The notes beneath the pieces are model-generated. The model saw nothing but the letters and a program-made list of their open reading frames with translations, did no database searches and was not told the origin of the DNA. Position numbers and translations under genes: made by a program. From PALSA-610 sp038239145 (GTDB lineage Bacteria > Actinomycetota > Acidimicrobiia > IMCC26256 > PALSA-610), in NCBI GenBank assembly GCA_038239145.1, contig JBBSFB010000003.1, positions 78,080 to 142,079 of the forward strand: a DNA stretch of 64,000 nt, in the 5' to 3' direction. Of this stretch, positions 1 to 8,171 are shown piece after piece (position 1 is the first letter of the stretch; every line of letters begins with the position of its first letter).

Positions 1-535
1 AGCCGACGCGCTGGACCCGCAACAGGATCGGGGCCGTCAGGCCGGTCACCGTCTGCTTGATCTCCTGAATCGCGCTGGCGCCGTTGGCGGACGCGGAGAA
101 GACGATTGTCGACGAGCCGTCGGAGTACACGTCGAAACGAAGAAACGTCGAGGCGCTCTGTTGCACGACGATGCCTTCGTCTTGGAAGTTGCCGAGGCCG
201 ATGGCGAGGGACCCGATCGTGTCGAACTTCGCTTCGACCGCGAGGTTGCGGTTCGCGATCGGCTGCACTACTCGCAGCGCGCCTTCCGAGCCGGGGAAGA
301 GGTCGTGTTGGCTGCCGCTCGGGACCGTCATGCGAAGATCGCCACCGCTCACCGACGCCGACGAACCGCCCACGGCGCCCTGCACGACCCACGGCGACGC
401 CGGCACCGTCCCCGCGTTGAACTCGTCCGATACCGGAGACCCGCCCGCCGCTGCGGCGGCGTGGGCCATCGGGAGCAGCGCGAACGCCACCATCGCCCCC
501 GTCAATGCGATCGCCGTCGCGCGAACCTTCAGCAT
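1..535 (-). CDS. Secreted protein, partial (C-terminus beyond window)
   Basis: The minus-strand frame opens at an ATG and runs off the left edge, so about 178 residues are visible. Residues 1-28 form a clear signal peptide: a short basic start (MLKVRA), a hydrophobic core and an Ala-rich end with a likely cleavage near AHA-AAA. The rest is rich in Ser, Thr, Val and Gly and contains a DEFN segment just after the signal, followed by alternating beta-strand-like stretches. This resembles the start of a concanavalin/LamG-like jelly roll, but the fold is inferred only. No catalytic motif is visible. It is the last gene of the minus-strand run at the left edge. Confidence 0.7.
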   Translation of the reverse strand, partial: MLKVRATAIALTGAMVAFALLPMAHAAAAAGGSPVSDEFNAGTVPASPWVVQGAVGGSSASVSGGDLRMTVPSGSQHDLFPGSEGALRVVQPIANRNLAVEAKFDTIGSLAIGLGNFQDEGIVVQQSASTFLRFDVYSDGSSTIVFSASANGASAIQEIKQTVTGLTAPILLRVQRVG

Positions 536-681
536 GCGTCCCCCAGCCCTCCGTCGCTCCCGAACGGACAACGTATCCGAATTAACACGTAGAGTGAAGT
601 ATCCTTCGCGGAGTGCGGTAGAATTGGGCGCGAATGTGCAGAGAATTCTAGGTGATCAGCACCATCGGTAAGCATCGGGCC

Positions 682-951
682 ATGCGGGTTTTCGACTGGT
701 GGTTCCGGGATCGCCGCACGGGTCGGATCACGATTGCGCAACTGCCGAACGTCCCCCTCTGGATCTTCGTCGCGACCGTCGTTCTGCGGGCGTTCGTCAC
801 GTCGGGCACACCGCGCACACTCCTCGACGGGATCGCAGGAGTGGCGCTCGGTTGGTGGGCGCTCGACGAGGTGCTGCGAGGGGTGAACCCGTGGCGCCGC
901 CTACTCGGCTTGGCCGTCGGCGTGACCCTCGTCACGGGGCTGTTCCGGTAG
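682..951 (+). CDS. Small two-helix membrane protein
   Basis: This short open frame encodes about 89 residues. It begins with an amphipathic, Arg/Asp-rich segment (MRVFDWWFRD), followed by a hydrophobic helix around residues 21-36 (PNVPLWIFVATVVLRAFV) and a second hydrophobic pair toward the C-terminus ending in GLFR. The layout, with a WW pair early and a conserved-looking NPWRRLLG turn, is typical of small actinobacterial membrane proteins of unknown role. A GTG at 652 in the same frame is an alternative start; I chose the ATG because homolog-like sequence begins there. Its 3' end overlaps the tail of the decayed phosphatase on the other strand by about 50 bases. Confidence 0.6.
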   Translation: MRVFDWWFRDRRTGRITIAQLPNVPLWIFVATVVLRAFVTSGTPRTLLDGIAGVALGWWALDEVLRGVNPWRRLLGLAVGVTLVTGLFR

Positions 952-1859
952 ATGCACGACGACGATGGCGATGTCGTCCCGGGGGACGCCGCCTTGGAAT
1001 TCCAAGCCCCGTCGAGCAGGCCGCGGACAAGGGTCGTGGCCGTGCCCGCGTGCCGAGTGATGGCACGGTCGAGACCTTCGGTCCCGAAGAAGGTGTCGTC
1101 CCGACGACCCTCGGTGACGCCGTCCGTGTAGAGGACGAGCGCGTCGCCGGGTCGCATCGACAGTTCGACCTCGTGAAACACCGGTTGGTCGAGGACCCCG
1201 AGCAATGAGCCGGGACGACCGAACGACACCGGTGCGTGGCGACCCCGGACGAGACGCGGCAGCGGGTGCCCGCGCAGCCGACGGTCATGGTCCAGGCGCC
1301 GGCGACCTTGCGGAACCGCACGATCGCCATCGTGCAGAAGCGGTCGGTCTCCGCCGCGAGCAGGGTCTCGTTCAGGTTCGCAAGCGCATCGGTCAGCTCC
1401 GGAAAACGCACCGCCGCGGCCCGGATCGTGAAGCGGGCCAACGCGGTGGTGACGGCCGCATTCACGCCCTTTCCGCACACGTCGCCGATGACGACGACCC
1501 AGTGATCAGTGTCGATCTCGAACACGTCGTAGAAGTCACCGCCGACCTCGTCGCCGCTGCCCGCGGGTCGGTAGACGGCCGCCACTTCCAGCCCGGGGAT
1601 GCTCGGCGCGAGCGGCGGTATCAGCGACTCCTGCAGCGTGCGTGGGAGCACGGTCGCGTGCTCCTCGTCAGCTTCCGCCCGTTGCTTGGCGAGAAGCGCG
1701 CCGGTGCCCCGTCAGCGTGAGGAAGGTCTGATTGGCGGTGACGATCACACCGTCAGGCGTTGTGGTGACGTAGCCGCACGGCGCGTGGTCGTAAAGCTGT
1801 TCGGGATCGTCGGCGAGCAACGCGTCGTAGAACCCGGCGACGCGGAGAGCGTCGCTCAC
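901..1859 (-). pseudogene. rsbP: Decayed PAS-PP2C (SpoIIE) phosphatase, RsbP-like
   Basis: The locus reads as a PAS sensor joined to a SpoIIE/PP2C phosphatase, the RsbP architecture that dephosphorylates an STAS anti-anti-sigma factor. The first 50 codons (GTG start) carry a PAS beginning (APCGYVTTTPDG, then TFLTLTG). The frame then shifts near 1695 straight into a linker (LLAKQRAEADEE) and the phosphatase (RTLQESLIPP, YRPAGSGDEVGGDFYDVF, GDVCGKG). About 80 residues of the PAS and its linker that the family normally has are absent. Two further shifts occur, between roughly 1200-1260 and near 1000; the C-terminal DDIAIVVVHLPEQP is in a third frame ending at 901. Metal-binding Asp motifs GDEVGGDF and GDVCGKG survive, but no continuous product is possible. 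It lies 15 bases after the rsbQ remnant. Confidence 0.75.
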
Positions 1860-1874
1860 GTCATGCCGCGACTG

Positions 1875-2506
1875 TCATGCCGGGGCCGGGACGCCTTCGC
1901 CGAGAAATGCCGCAATCGCCTCCGTCGTGGCATCCGGAGCACTGAGGTGCGGACTGTGCCCGGTCGCCTCCAACGCAACGAAGGTGCTCGTAGGCATGAC
2001 CGAGTTGACGTACTCCCCCACGACCCTCGGCGCGATCGCGTCGTTCGTGCATTGCAACACGAGCGTCGGCGTGCGCACGCGGGGCAGGTCGGCCCGATTG
2101 TCCGAGAGGAATGTCACCCGGGCGAAGCGGCGGGCGACGTCGGGATCGGTCCGGCAGAAGCTCGCAGCCAATTCCTCACCGAGCTCCGGGCGGTCCGGAT
2201 TGCCCATGATCACCGGCGCCATCGCGCTCGACCAACCGAGGTAGTTGCTCTCGAGCGACTCGAGCAGCTCGTCGATGTCGGCGGCCGCGAATCCCCCGAC
2301 GTAGCCGCCGTCGTCGATGTACCGCGGCGACGGGCCGATGAAGACGAGCGCGCGGCGCAGATCTCAAGCACGTCGCGCACGTAGCCGTCGAAGCGGCGCT
2401 GCGAAGCGCCACATGTTCTGGTCGCAGCCGTACCCGTGCGCGAACACCATCGCTTGCCGTCGGCCCGACCGGAGACGTGCACGTTGTGCCGGTGCAGGGT
2501 GTCCAC
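1875..2506 (-). pseudogene. rsbQ: Decayed alpha/beta hydrolase, RsbQ-like
   Basis: The pieces match RsbQ, the alpha/beta hydrolase partner needed by RsbP. The GTG start gives HRHNVHVSGRADG; a one-base loss near 2478 shifts into MVFAHGYGCDQNMWRF. About 30 residues are then missing before DGYVRDVLEICA, and another 35 or so are missing before IGPSPRYIDDGGYVGG. The second gap removes the nucleophile elbow (GHS in the family), so the protein could not be catalytic even if frames were repaired. From 2370 to the stop the reading is good: SNYLGWSSAMAPVIMG, RTPTLVLQCTNDAIAP with the acid residue, and ATGHSPHLSAP with the catalytic His. Gene order rsbQ then rsbP is the same as in Bacillus subtilis. Confidence 0.8.
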
Positions 2507-2526
2507 GGGCGGAGAGTAGCTGTGGG

Positions 2527-3408
2527 CTACCCGTTCACGGGGTGGGCTGCGTGCTGCAGATCCATCTCCCACCACAAGAAGTTCGACGTCTGGCTCAGGA
2601 TCTGGGTGCGGAACTGCACGTAGGGCACGTGGCCTGCACCGGGCCAGGTCTCGAGCGACGCAGTCAGGTGCAAGGCCTGGGCCGCGTTCACCGTGTTGAC
2701 CGCCCACTGGTACGGGACGAGCGGATCGGCGGTTCCGTGGAACAAGAGCGTCGGCGGATCACCCGCGCTGATCGTGCTCAAGAGGTTCGCGCCGGACAAC
2801 GACACCGCGGCGCGCACCCCGCTCGCGGGAGTCTCGCTGGTGGCGTACCCGACCTGGAGCGCAGTGATCGCGCCGGCCGACGAACCCCCGATGGCGATGC
2901 GGGTCGGGTCGATGCCGTACGTCGAAGCGTGGGTGCGGACGTAGCTGACTGCGGTCTGCGCGTCCTGCGTCGCTTCCCGAATCGCCTGGATGCAGGCCGC
3001 GGTCGGCGCGCCCGCGGAACAGCCGTTCGGCTCGAGCCGGTAGTTGATCGAGAAGTTGACGTAGCCCTCTTTCGCGAACGTGTTCGACTCGTCGACGAGC
3101 TCGGGCGACGTCTTGTCACCGCTGGAGAACGAGCCACCATGCACCCAGACGATTGCGGGACGGCTCGTGAACGTGTCGATCACCGGGGGTTGATACTCGT
3201 CGAGCTTCAGCGTGACGACCTGGTTCGACAGGTTCGTCGCGCTGCCGTACGTGATGTCGGAGGTCTTGACCACCGACGAGAAGACCGCGTCCCGATACCG
3301 GACCGGTGCCGCGCCCGGCGGCGCGATCTGCGCGAAGTCGCAACCGGCTCCGACGACGACGAGGGCGGCGGCGGCGGCGGCGGCGATCAGGAGTCGACTC
3401 ATACGCAT
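2527..3408 (-). CDS. Lipoprotein alpha/beta-hydrolase (carboxylesterase/lipase type)
   Basis: An exported esterase of about 293 residues. Residues 1-23 are a lipoprotein signal with a long Ala run and lipobox VVGAGC (Cys23), so the enzyme is probably tethered to the outer face of the membrane. The catalytic set is complete: oxyanion-hole HGGS at 90-93, nucleophile elbow GGSSAG with Ser167, Asp218 in HGTADPL and His250 in GAGH. This is the arrangement of hormone-sensitive-lipase/BD-FAE-type esterases acting on small esters. The longest frame starts at 3477, but the signal peptide supports the ATG at 3408 or 3402. The Ala run is encoded by a GGC/GCC triplet repeat near 3364-3384. It is followed within 21 bases by the rsbQ remnant, and might once have been in that transcript. 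Confidence 0.85.
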   Translation of the reverse strand: MRMSRLLIAAAAAAALVVVGAGCDFAQIAPPGAAPVRYRDAVFSSVVKTSDITYGSATNLSNQVVTLKLDEYQPPVIDTFTSRPAIVWVHGGSFSSGDKTSPELVDESNTFAKEGYVNFSINYRLEPNGCSAGAPTAACIQAIREATQDAQTAVSYVRTHASTYGIDPTRIAIGGSSAGAITALQVGYATSETPASGVRAAVSLSGANLLSTISAGDPPTLLFHGTADPLVPYQWAVNTVNAAQALHLTASLETWPGAGHVPYVQFRTQILSQTSNFLWWEMDLQHAAHPVNG

Positions 3409-3513
3409 GCGTGCGAGAGTACCGGTGGTCGGGTTGATACGCACGGTGCCCGTTACGGGCGCATGACGGATGATCACGGGCGGCTCCCGGCCCGGTCGGC
3501 CCCGGCGCAGCGG

Positions 3514-4320
3514 TTATCCCGGTGCGGGCGCCGGCTGGCAGCGGGGGCACCAATACGTGGAGCGGGCGTTGCGGTCGGGCCGGGTCTCGATGGTCGCCCC
3601 GCATCGGGGACAGCTTCGCCCCGCCCGGCGGTAGACGGCCAGGCCGTCGCCGTAGGTGGCGCGCCGGCTCCGGGTGAGGTTGTTCGTGAGCTGCTTGCGG
3701 GCGGTGTCGTAGATACGAAGCCGGGTCGGTTCGTCGAGGGTGGCAACCGCCGCGAACGGGAACACCCGCTCGGCCCAGCACACCTCCGACTTGAAGACGT
3801 TGCCGATCCCGGCCGCGACCCGCTGGTCGAGGAGCGCGCCGGCCAGTTCGGTCGCCGGGTCGAGCAACCCGACGCGGGCGACCACGACGTCGAGGTCGAT
3901 CCCGGCCTGGCACAGATCGGGTCCGAGCCGTTCGAGCATCCGGGCCGCGCGAGTCGAACGATCGCGTGCGTCTCCTTCCCGGCGGAGCTCGACGATCGGG
4001 GCCGAGAAGCACACGGCGCTCGTGCCGTCGTCGACGGTCACGATGACCCGGGCCGTGTGCCCGGGCCGGCGCCAACGCTCGCCGGCGCCGTAGACGTGCC
4101 AGCCGCCCGTCATCTGCATATGCGTATGCAGAATGTGACCGTCGGCGAAACGCATGAGCAGGTGCTTGCCGTTGGCGTCGACGGACGTGATCTCGGTTCC
4201 GGGCTCGGGACCGCGCCGGCCGCGCGGGTCCCGGCGGATCTCGAGGTCGACGAGGTGCTTGCCCACGAGGGCGGCCCGCAGCTTGGCCGCGGCACGGAAG
4301 ATGGTGTCGCCTTCGGGCAC
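3514..4320 (-). CDS. nei: Fpg/Nei-family DNA glycosylase (endonuclease VIII-like)
   Basis: A base-excision-repair glycosylase/AP lyase of 268 residues. The GTG start at 4320 is fixed by the catalytic N-terminus: after Met removal Pro2 is the Schiff-base nucleophile, followed by Glu3 (PEGDTIFR). The conserved Lys of the beta-hairpin (DANGKHLLMRF) and the TH-MQMTGGW segment follow. The helix-two-turn-helix is in the middle (LLDQRVAAGIGNVFKSE) and the C-terminus carries a zinc finger with two CPRC pairs. PEGDT rather than PELPE places it in the Nei/Nei2 group that removes oxidised pyrimidines, not MutM. The same frame stays open upstream to 4806, but that is antisense to the MFS gene and not coding. 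Confidence 0.92.
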   Translation of the reverse strand: MPEGDTIFRAAAKLRAALVGKHLVDLEIRRDPRGRRGPEPGTEITSVDANGKHLLMRFADGHILHTHMQMTGGWHVYGAGERWRRPGHTARVIVTVDDGTSAVCFSAPIVELRREGDARDRSTRAARMLERLGPDLCQAGIDLDVVVARVGLLDPATELAGALLDQRVAAGIGNVFKSEVCWAERVFPFAAVATLDEPTRLRIYDTARKQLTNNLTRSRRATYGDGLAVYRRAGRSCPRCGATIETRPDRNARSTYWCPRCQPAPAPG

Positions 4321-4417
4321 GGCACCATCGTGCCCGATGGACGCACGTGGTCCGGTGCCCGGGCGGAGGCGTGTCTTGTGACATGGGCCTCCCGGGCGAT
4401 CCGGCAGAATCCCGACG

Positions 4418-5665
4418 GTGGACCCGAATCCCACCCGATCCTGGGTCGCCCTGCTTTCGTCGGTCTTCTGCTCCTCGATCGCAGTCGCGCTGCTGACAAC
4501 GGTCCTCGGCAAACAGGTCTTCGATCTCACCGGGAGCTCGCTCGACCTCGGCTTGCTCGGCCTCGCGGAGTTCGCACCCGCCGCGCTGCTGGTGTTCGTC
4601 AGCGGGACGCTCGCCGATCGGGTCGACCGCCGGAAGCTCGCGAGCGTGGGGCTGGCTGCGCAAGCGCTGACCATCGCCTGTCTGGCCTGGTACGTGGCGA
4701 CGCGCCCCACGTCCACGTTGCCGATCTTCGGGCTGGTGATCGTCTTCGGCATCGCAGGCGCTTTCGCGACCCCCGCGACCCGGGCGCTCCCCGCCGACAT
4801 CGTCACCGCCGAGCGACTCCCGTGGATCGTCGCCCGCCAGACCGCGACTTGGCAGATCGCTTCGATCGTCGGCCCGGTGCTGGGCGGCTTCCTCTACGTC
4901 GCCAATGTGCGCGCGCCGTACGTCGTCGACAGCGCGCTCACGTTGGTTGCCGCGGGCCTGATCCTCCTCGTGCGCGCCGACCGCCGGGGCGCGCCCGTTG
5001 CGCGGCCGCCGGGCGGGATGCACGAGGCGGTCGAAGGAGTGCGCTTCGTGCGCTCGCAGCCGATTCTCCTCGGCGCGATCTCGCTCGATCTCTTCGCAGT
5101 GTTGTTCGGGGGCGCGGTCGCGTTACTGCCGGCGATCGCAGAGAATCGGCTCGGGGTAGGGGCGGTCGGGCTCGGGCTGCTGCGCGCTGCGATCGGCATC
5201 GGGGCCGGGAGCGTGACGTTGTTCCTCACGATCAGGCCGGTGCGACGTCGGGTCGGGCGCACGCTCCTCGTTTCAGTGGCGGTCTTCGGCGTCGGGACGA
5301 TCGCGCTCGGCGCGACCACCAGCTTTGTCGTCGCGTTCATTGCGCTCATCGCCCTGTCGGGCGCCGACTCGATCAGCGTGTTCATCCGTTCGACCCTTGT
5401 CCCGCTGATCACGCCCCGGGAGAAGCGGGGACGGGTCTTGGCGGTGGAGGCGGTGTTCATCGGCGCGTCGAACGAGCTGGGCGCGTTCGAGTCGGGAGTC
5501 GCCGGGCAAGTGTTCGGTCCGGCGGCGGCCATCGTGCTCGGAGGGGCGGCGACCCTGGCCGTCGCGGCGTTGTGGTGGAGGCTGTTCCCGGGACTCCGGG
5601 ACGTCGACCGCTTCCCGGTATGGGCCGAGCCCCCGGTCTCGGCCGAGACGGTGCCCGACCTCTGA
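4418..5665 (+). CDS. MFS transporter (EntS-like exporter family)
   Basis: A 415-residue integral membrane protein with about twelve hydrophobic segments. It carries the MFS signature between helices 2 and 3 (LADRVDRRKL) and its repeat in the second half (RPVRRRVGR). The family pattern (SSIAVALLTTVLGKQVFDLTGS at the start, EGVRFVRSQPILLGA in the central loop) fits the MFS_3 group of drug and siderophore exporters such as EntS; the substrate cannot be told. The GTG start follows the divergent nei gene by about 98 bases, so both may share a promoter region. The gene is intact. Confidence 0.88.
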   Translation: MDPNPTRSWVALLSSVFCSSIAVALLTTVLGKQVFDLTGSSLDLGLLGLAEFAPAALLVFVSGTLADRVDRRKLASVGLAAQALTIACLAWYVATRPTSTLPIFGLVIVFGIAGAFATPATRALPADIVTAERLPWIVARQTATWQIASIVGPVLGGFLYVANVRAPYVVDSALTLVAAGLILLVRADRRGAPVARPPGGMHEAVEGVRFVRSQPILLGAISLDLFAVLFGGAVALLPAIAENRLGVGAVGLGLLRAAIGIGAGSVTLFLTIRPVRRRVGRTLLVSVAVFGVGTIALGATTSFVVAFIALIALSGADSISVFIRSTLVPLITPREKRGRVLAVEAVFIGASNELGAFESGVAGQVFGPAAAIVLGGAATLAVAALWWRLFPGLRDVDRFPVWAEPPVSAETVPDL

Positions 5666-5753
5666 CCCCTTCAGCGACGATTCGCGATCCCGGAACGGCG
5701 GTGCACCACGGCGCAATCCCTGACCCCGACGACGCCGCGTCGAGTCGTTCCCG

Positions 5754-6344
5754 TCAGTCGGAGTGATTCGCCTCTGGTGGAGCGGCTGTCGGCGCCGTAG
5801 TCGGCGCCGGCCCGGCGACAACCGAACGCCGGCTCGCCCGCCAGATGACCGCGCCCGCGATGACCGCGCCCGCGCCGCCGAGCCCGAGCGGTAGAGACTG
5901 CATACCGGTGAACGGGAGCAGGCCCGGCGGAACGAGGGCTCGCGTCGGGGCCCGACCCGGGGCCCGTCGGGCGAGCAACTCGGCGATGCCGGGTGTACGG
6001 CGATCGGCGCTCGGTCTGTGTGCGAACAACGCGCCGTAGACGTCGGCATCGACCGTTCCCAGCGCCACGACCCGGCACCGGCATTTCGGGTGGGCCCGGC
6101 CGCGGTCGGCCGCCCCGGCCGACGCAAAGACCTTGTTGCGGGCGTGCCGAACGCACGCGTAGCAACCGCCGCAGGCCTGACGGCCGCGGTCGGGAACACA
6201 CGTCGGGTCGCCGGCACCCCAGTCGGCGCTCAATCCGTAGAGGGCGTTCGCGGCCGCATTCGCGCCCGAGGCCAAAGGAACGACGAGTACACCGGCGCCG
6301 ACGACGGTCCCGATGAACGCTCGTCGCGTGAGGAAGTGCTGCAT
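5754..6344 (-). CDS. Tat-exported cysteine-rich protein with LPFTG sorting signal
   Basis: A 196-residue product starting at an ATG with a strong AGAGGGG ribosome site six bases upstream. Residues 1-30 look like a Tat-type signal (TRRAF then a long hydrophobic stretch). Residues 49-90 hold six cysteines in the pattern C-x8-C-x2-C-x2-C and HPKCRC, which looks like a metal-binding or redox knuckle. The C-terminus has LPFTG at 143-147, a hydrophobic helix to about 169 and a basic RASRR stop, i.e. a textbook LPxTG sortase signal. A Pro/Ala/Thr-rich tail of about 25 residues follows the basic stop, which is longer than usual. No sortase is visible in the window. Function unknown. Confidence 0.75.
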   Translation of the reverse strand: MQHFLTRRAFIGTVVGAGVLVVPLASGANAAANALYGLSADWGAGDPTCVPDRGRQACGGCYACVRHARNKVFASAGAADRGRAHPKCRCRVVALGTVDADVYGALFAHRPSADRRTPGIAELLARRAPGRAPTRALVPPGLLPFTGMQSLPLGLGGAGAVIAGAVIWRASRRSVVAGPAPTTAPTAAPPEANHSD

Positions 6345-6893
6345 GTGCCCCTCTGGGTGGCGCGTCTGCTCGGCTGCGGTCGGTCGGTCTCGGTTCCGGG
6401 AGCCACATCGCCTCGATGCCGGATGCCGGCGGACGACCGCGCCAACCGCGACCCGGCCCGTGACGGACACCGACGACCTTCGAAGCCGGCTTCCGCGCGA
6501 TTCGTGACCGGGTTCAGCCCGGCCCGTGATCGCGTTTCCGCCGACCCGAAGGCAATCGGCATTCGTTCGTGACCGAGCCTCGGCTGTCTCGACCGGGACC
6601 GACATTCAGTTCGTGGGCGATGTGGTTTCCGCAACCGGGAACCACCGCGTTCCCTGCGACCATCGGCCTCGAGTGCACGCGTCCGCACGGTTTGCCGGTC
6701 GTTCGGTTGCCAAATGCGACAAGAGACGCAAGGCCTTTAACACGGCGTCCGGCGCGAGACCAGAAACCATCCAGTCACTGGTGTGTGCACTGAAATCCGG
6801 CGGCCGCCCGCGTGAGCACGCGCGTGCATCGTTGATGGCACCAAGGACCGGCCGTAGTGTTTCGTCCCTGCGGATCACGATCGGAGAACAGAT
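6345..6893. other. Divergent intergenic region, no gene seen
   Basis: These 549 bases separate the divergently transcribed LPFTG gene and mscL. Frames open here have no supporting composition or start context. The stretch probably holds two promoters; a short CCGGG-5-CCCGG inverted repeat lies near 6508-6522, too small to name. A GGAG ribosome site precedes the mscL GTG. Confidence 0.4.
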
Positions 6894-7307
6894 GTGCTGA
6901 AAGACTTCAAGGCGTTCCTGTTGCGCGGCAATGTGGTCGACCTTGCAGTCGCGGTCGTGATCGGTGCTGCGTTCGGTGTCGTGGTGAGTGCACTGGTCAA
7001 GGATCTGATCACCCCGATCCTGGCGATCCCCGGTAAGAGCGACTTCTCCTCCCTGCACTTCACGATCCGCCACTCGAAGTTCCTGTACGGAGACTTCATC
7101 AACGCGGTGATCTCGTTCGTCAGCATCGCAGCCGCGATCTTCTTCTTCGTCGTCAAGCCGGTGAACGCGTTGATGGCGCGCCGAAAGACCGAGCCCGACG
7201 TCGACTCCACCACCCGGGAATGCCCCGAGTGCCTGAGCAACATCCCGTCCGCGGCCCACCGTTGCGCGTTCTGCACCGCCGAGGTCACACCCACCACCGC
7301 CGCCTGA
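6894..7307 (+). CDS. mscL: Large-conductance mechanosensitive channel MscL with zinc-ribbon tail
   Basis: A 137-residue MscL subunit that forms the homopentameric tension-gated pore releasing solutes on hypo-osmotic shock. The N-terminal amphipathic helix (LKDFKAFLLRGNVVDLAV) and pore helix 1 (AVAVVIGAAFGVVVSALVKDLITP) are canonical, and the second membrane helix spans about residues 66-88, ending in KPVN. Unlike the E. coli protein, the cytoplasmic C-terminus has two cysteine pairs (CPEC and CAFC, about residues 110-127) that would form a small zinc ribbon, a variant found in some actinobacteria. The GTG start has GGAG eight bases upstream. Its stop codon overlaps the start of the downstream nuclease gene (TGATG), implying translational coupling. 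Confidence 0.93.
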   Translation: MLKDFKAFLLRGNVVDLAVAVVIGAAFGVVVSALVKDLITPILAIPGKSDFSSLHFTIRHSKFLYGDFINAVISFVSIAAAIFFFVVKPVNALMARRKTEPDVDSTTRECPECLSNIPSAAHRCAFCTAEVTPTTAA

Positions 7308-8026
7308 TGCCCGACCGTGCGCGTGGTTGGCCGCGCGCCGGGCAGATCGGGTTCGCCATCGTCGTCGGCCTGATCGTGGCGCTGTTCGTCGGCACGCTCA
7401 CCCATCACTCGACCGCAAAGGGCACGGCGACCTCCAGCCCCTCGACGACGAGCACGCGGCCGATACGCACGCCGGTATCGGATCCGCCCGTGCCCGCGAC
7501 GGGACTGGTCGCGCTCACGATCGCGCCCGCGTCGCATCAGGACACGTACTCCCGGGAGACCGACTTCGGTGGTTGGACCGACTCGAATGGTTGCCGAAAC
7601 ACTCGGGCCGCGATCCTCATCCGCACGTCGCGTGTTCCCGTGACCTTCACCACCGCCCGGGGGTGCACAGTCGCGACCGGAGACTGGATCGATCCGTGGT
7701 CGGGGGCTACGACCCGGCTCGCGCGCGATTTCCAGATCGATCACACCGTCCCGCTCGGGAACGCGTGGGCCTCGGGCGCGTGGTCGTGGACCCACGCCCG
7801 TCGGGTGGCGTTCACGAACGACCTCACGGAGGCCGATCACCTCGTAGCGATCCTTGCGCACGAGAACGAACAGAAGAGTGACGACGGCCCCGAGCAATGG
7901 CGTCCACCGGATCGTCGCGCCTGGTGCCGGTACGCGCTCGACTGGGACCACATCAAAGCGACCTGGCACCTCACGGCCACCGCGGCGGAGTGGTCGGCGC
8001 TGCGGGAGATGAGCGCTCCGTGCTGA
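7307..8026 (+). CDS. Membrane-anchored or secreted HNH-type nuclease (DUF1524/GmrSD C-terminal-like)
   Basis: A 239-residue protein whose ATG overlaps the mscL stop. A single hydrophobic helix lies at about 13-31, then a Ser/Thr/Pro linker, so the catalytic part is outside the membrane. The nuclease core shows IDHTVPL (Asp145, His146) followed by GNAWASGAW, then NDLTEADHLVAI and ENEQKSD, and DWDHIKATW. These are the His-Asn-His elements of the DUF1524 group, as in secreted actinobacterial HNH nucleases. Cysteines at 96, 120 and 207 may form disulfides. Likely role is extracellular nucleic-acid degradation; the link with mscL is positional only. Confidence 0.8.
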   Translation: MPDRARGWPRAGQIGFAIVVGLIVALFVGTLTHHSTAKGTATSSPSTTSTRPIRTPVSDPPVPATGLVALTIAPASHQDTYSRETDFGGWTDSNGCRNTRAAILIRTSRVPVTFTTARGCTVATGDWIDPWSGATTRLARDFQIDHTVPLGNAWASGAWSWTHARRVAFTNDLTEADHLVAILAHENEQKSDDGPEQWRPPDRRAWCRYALDWDHIKATWHLTATAAEWSALREMSAPC

Positions 8027-8171
8027 TTTCGTCCATTTGCTCGAGATAACCCCTCACTCTCCGCGAACTTCCATCGCGGCCGAGGGTCTTGCACGTCCCG
8101 TCCCGGATCGGACCCCGACCTACGGCCGGTATCCTTTGCGCCCCATGTCTGCACGATTGCGTCGCTGAACG

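Noticed and set aside
2317..5766. A 1149-codon plus-strand frame
   Set aside because: It runs antisense across the esterase, nei and part of the MFS gene, which have full domain support; its sequence is Arg/Gly/Pro-rich, as expected from high-GC shadow frames.
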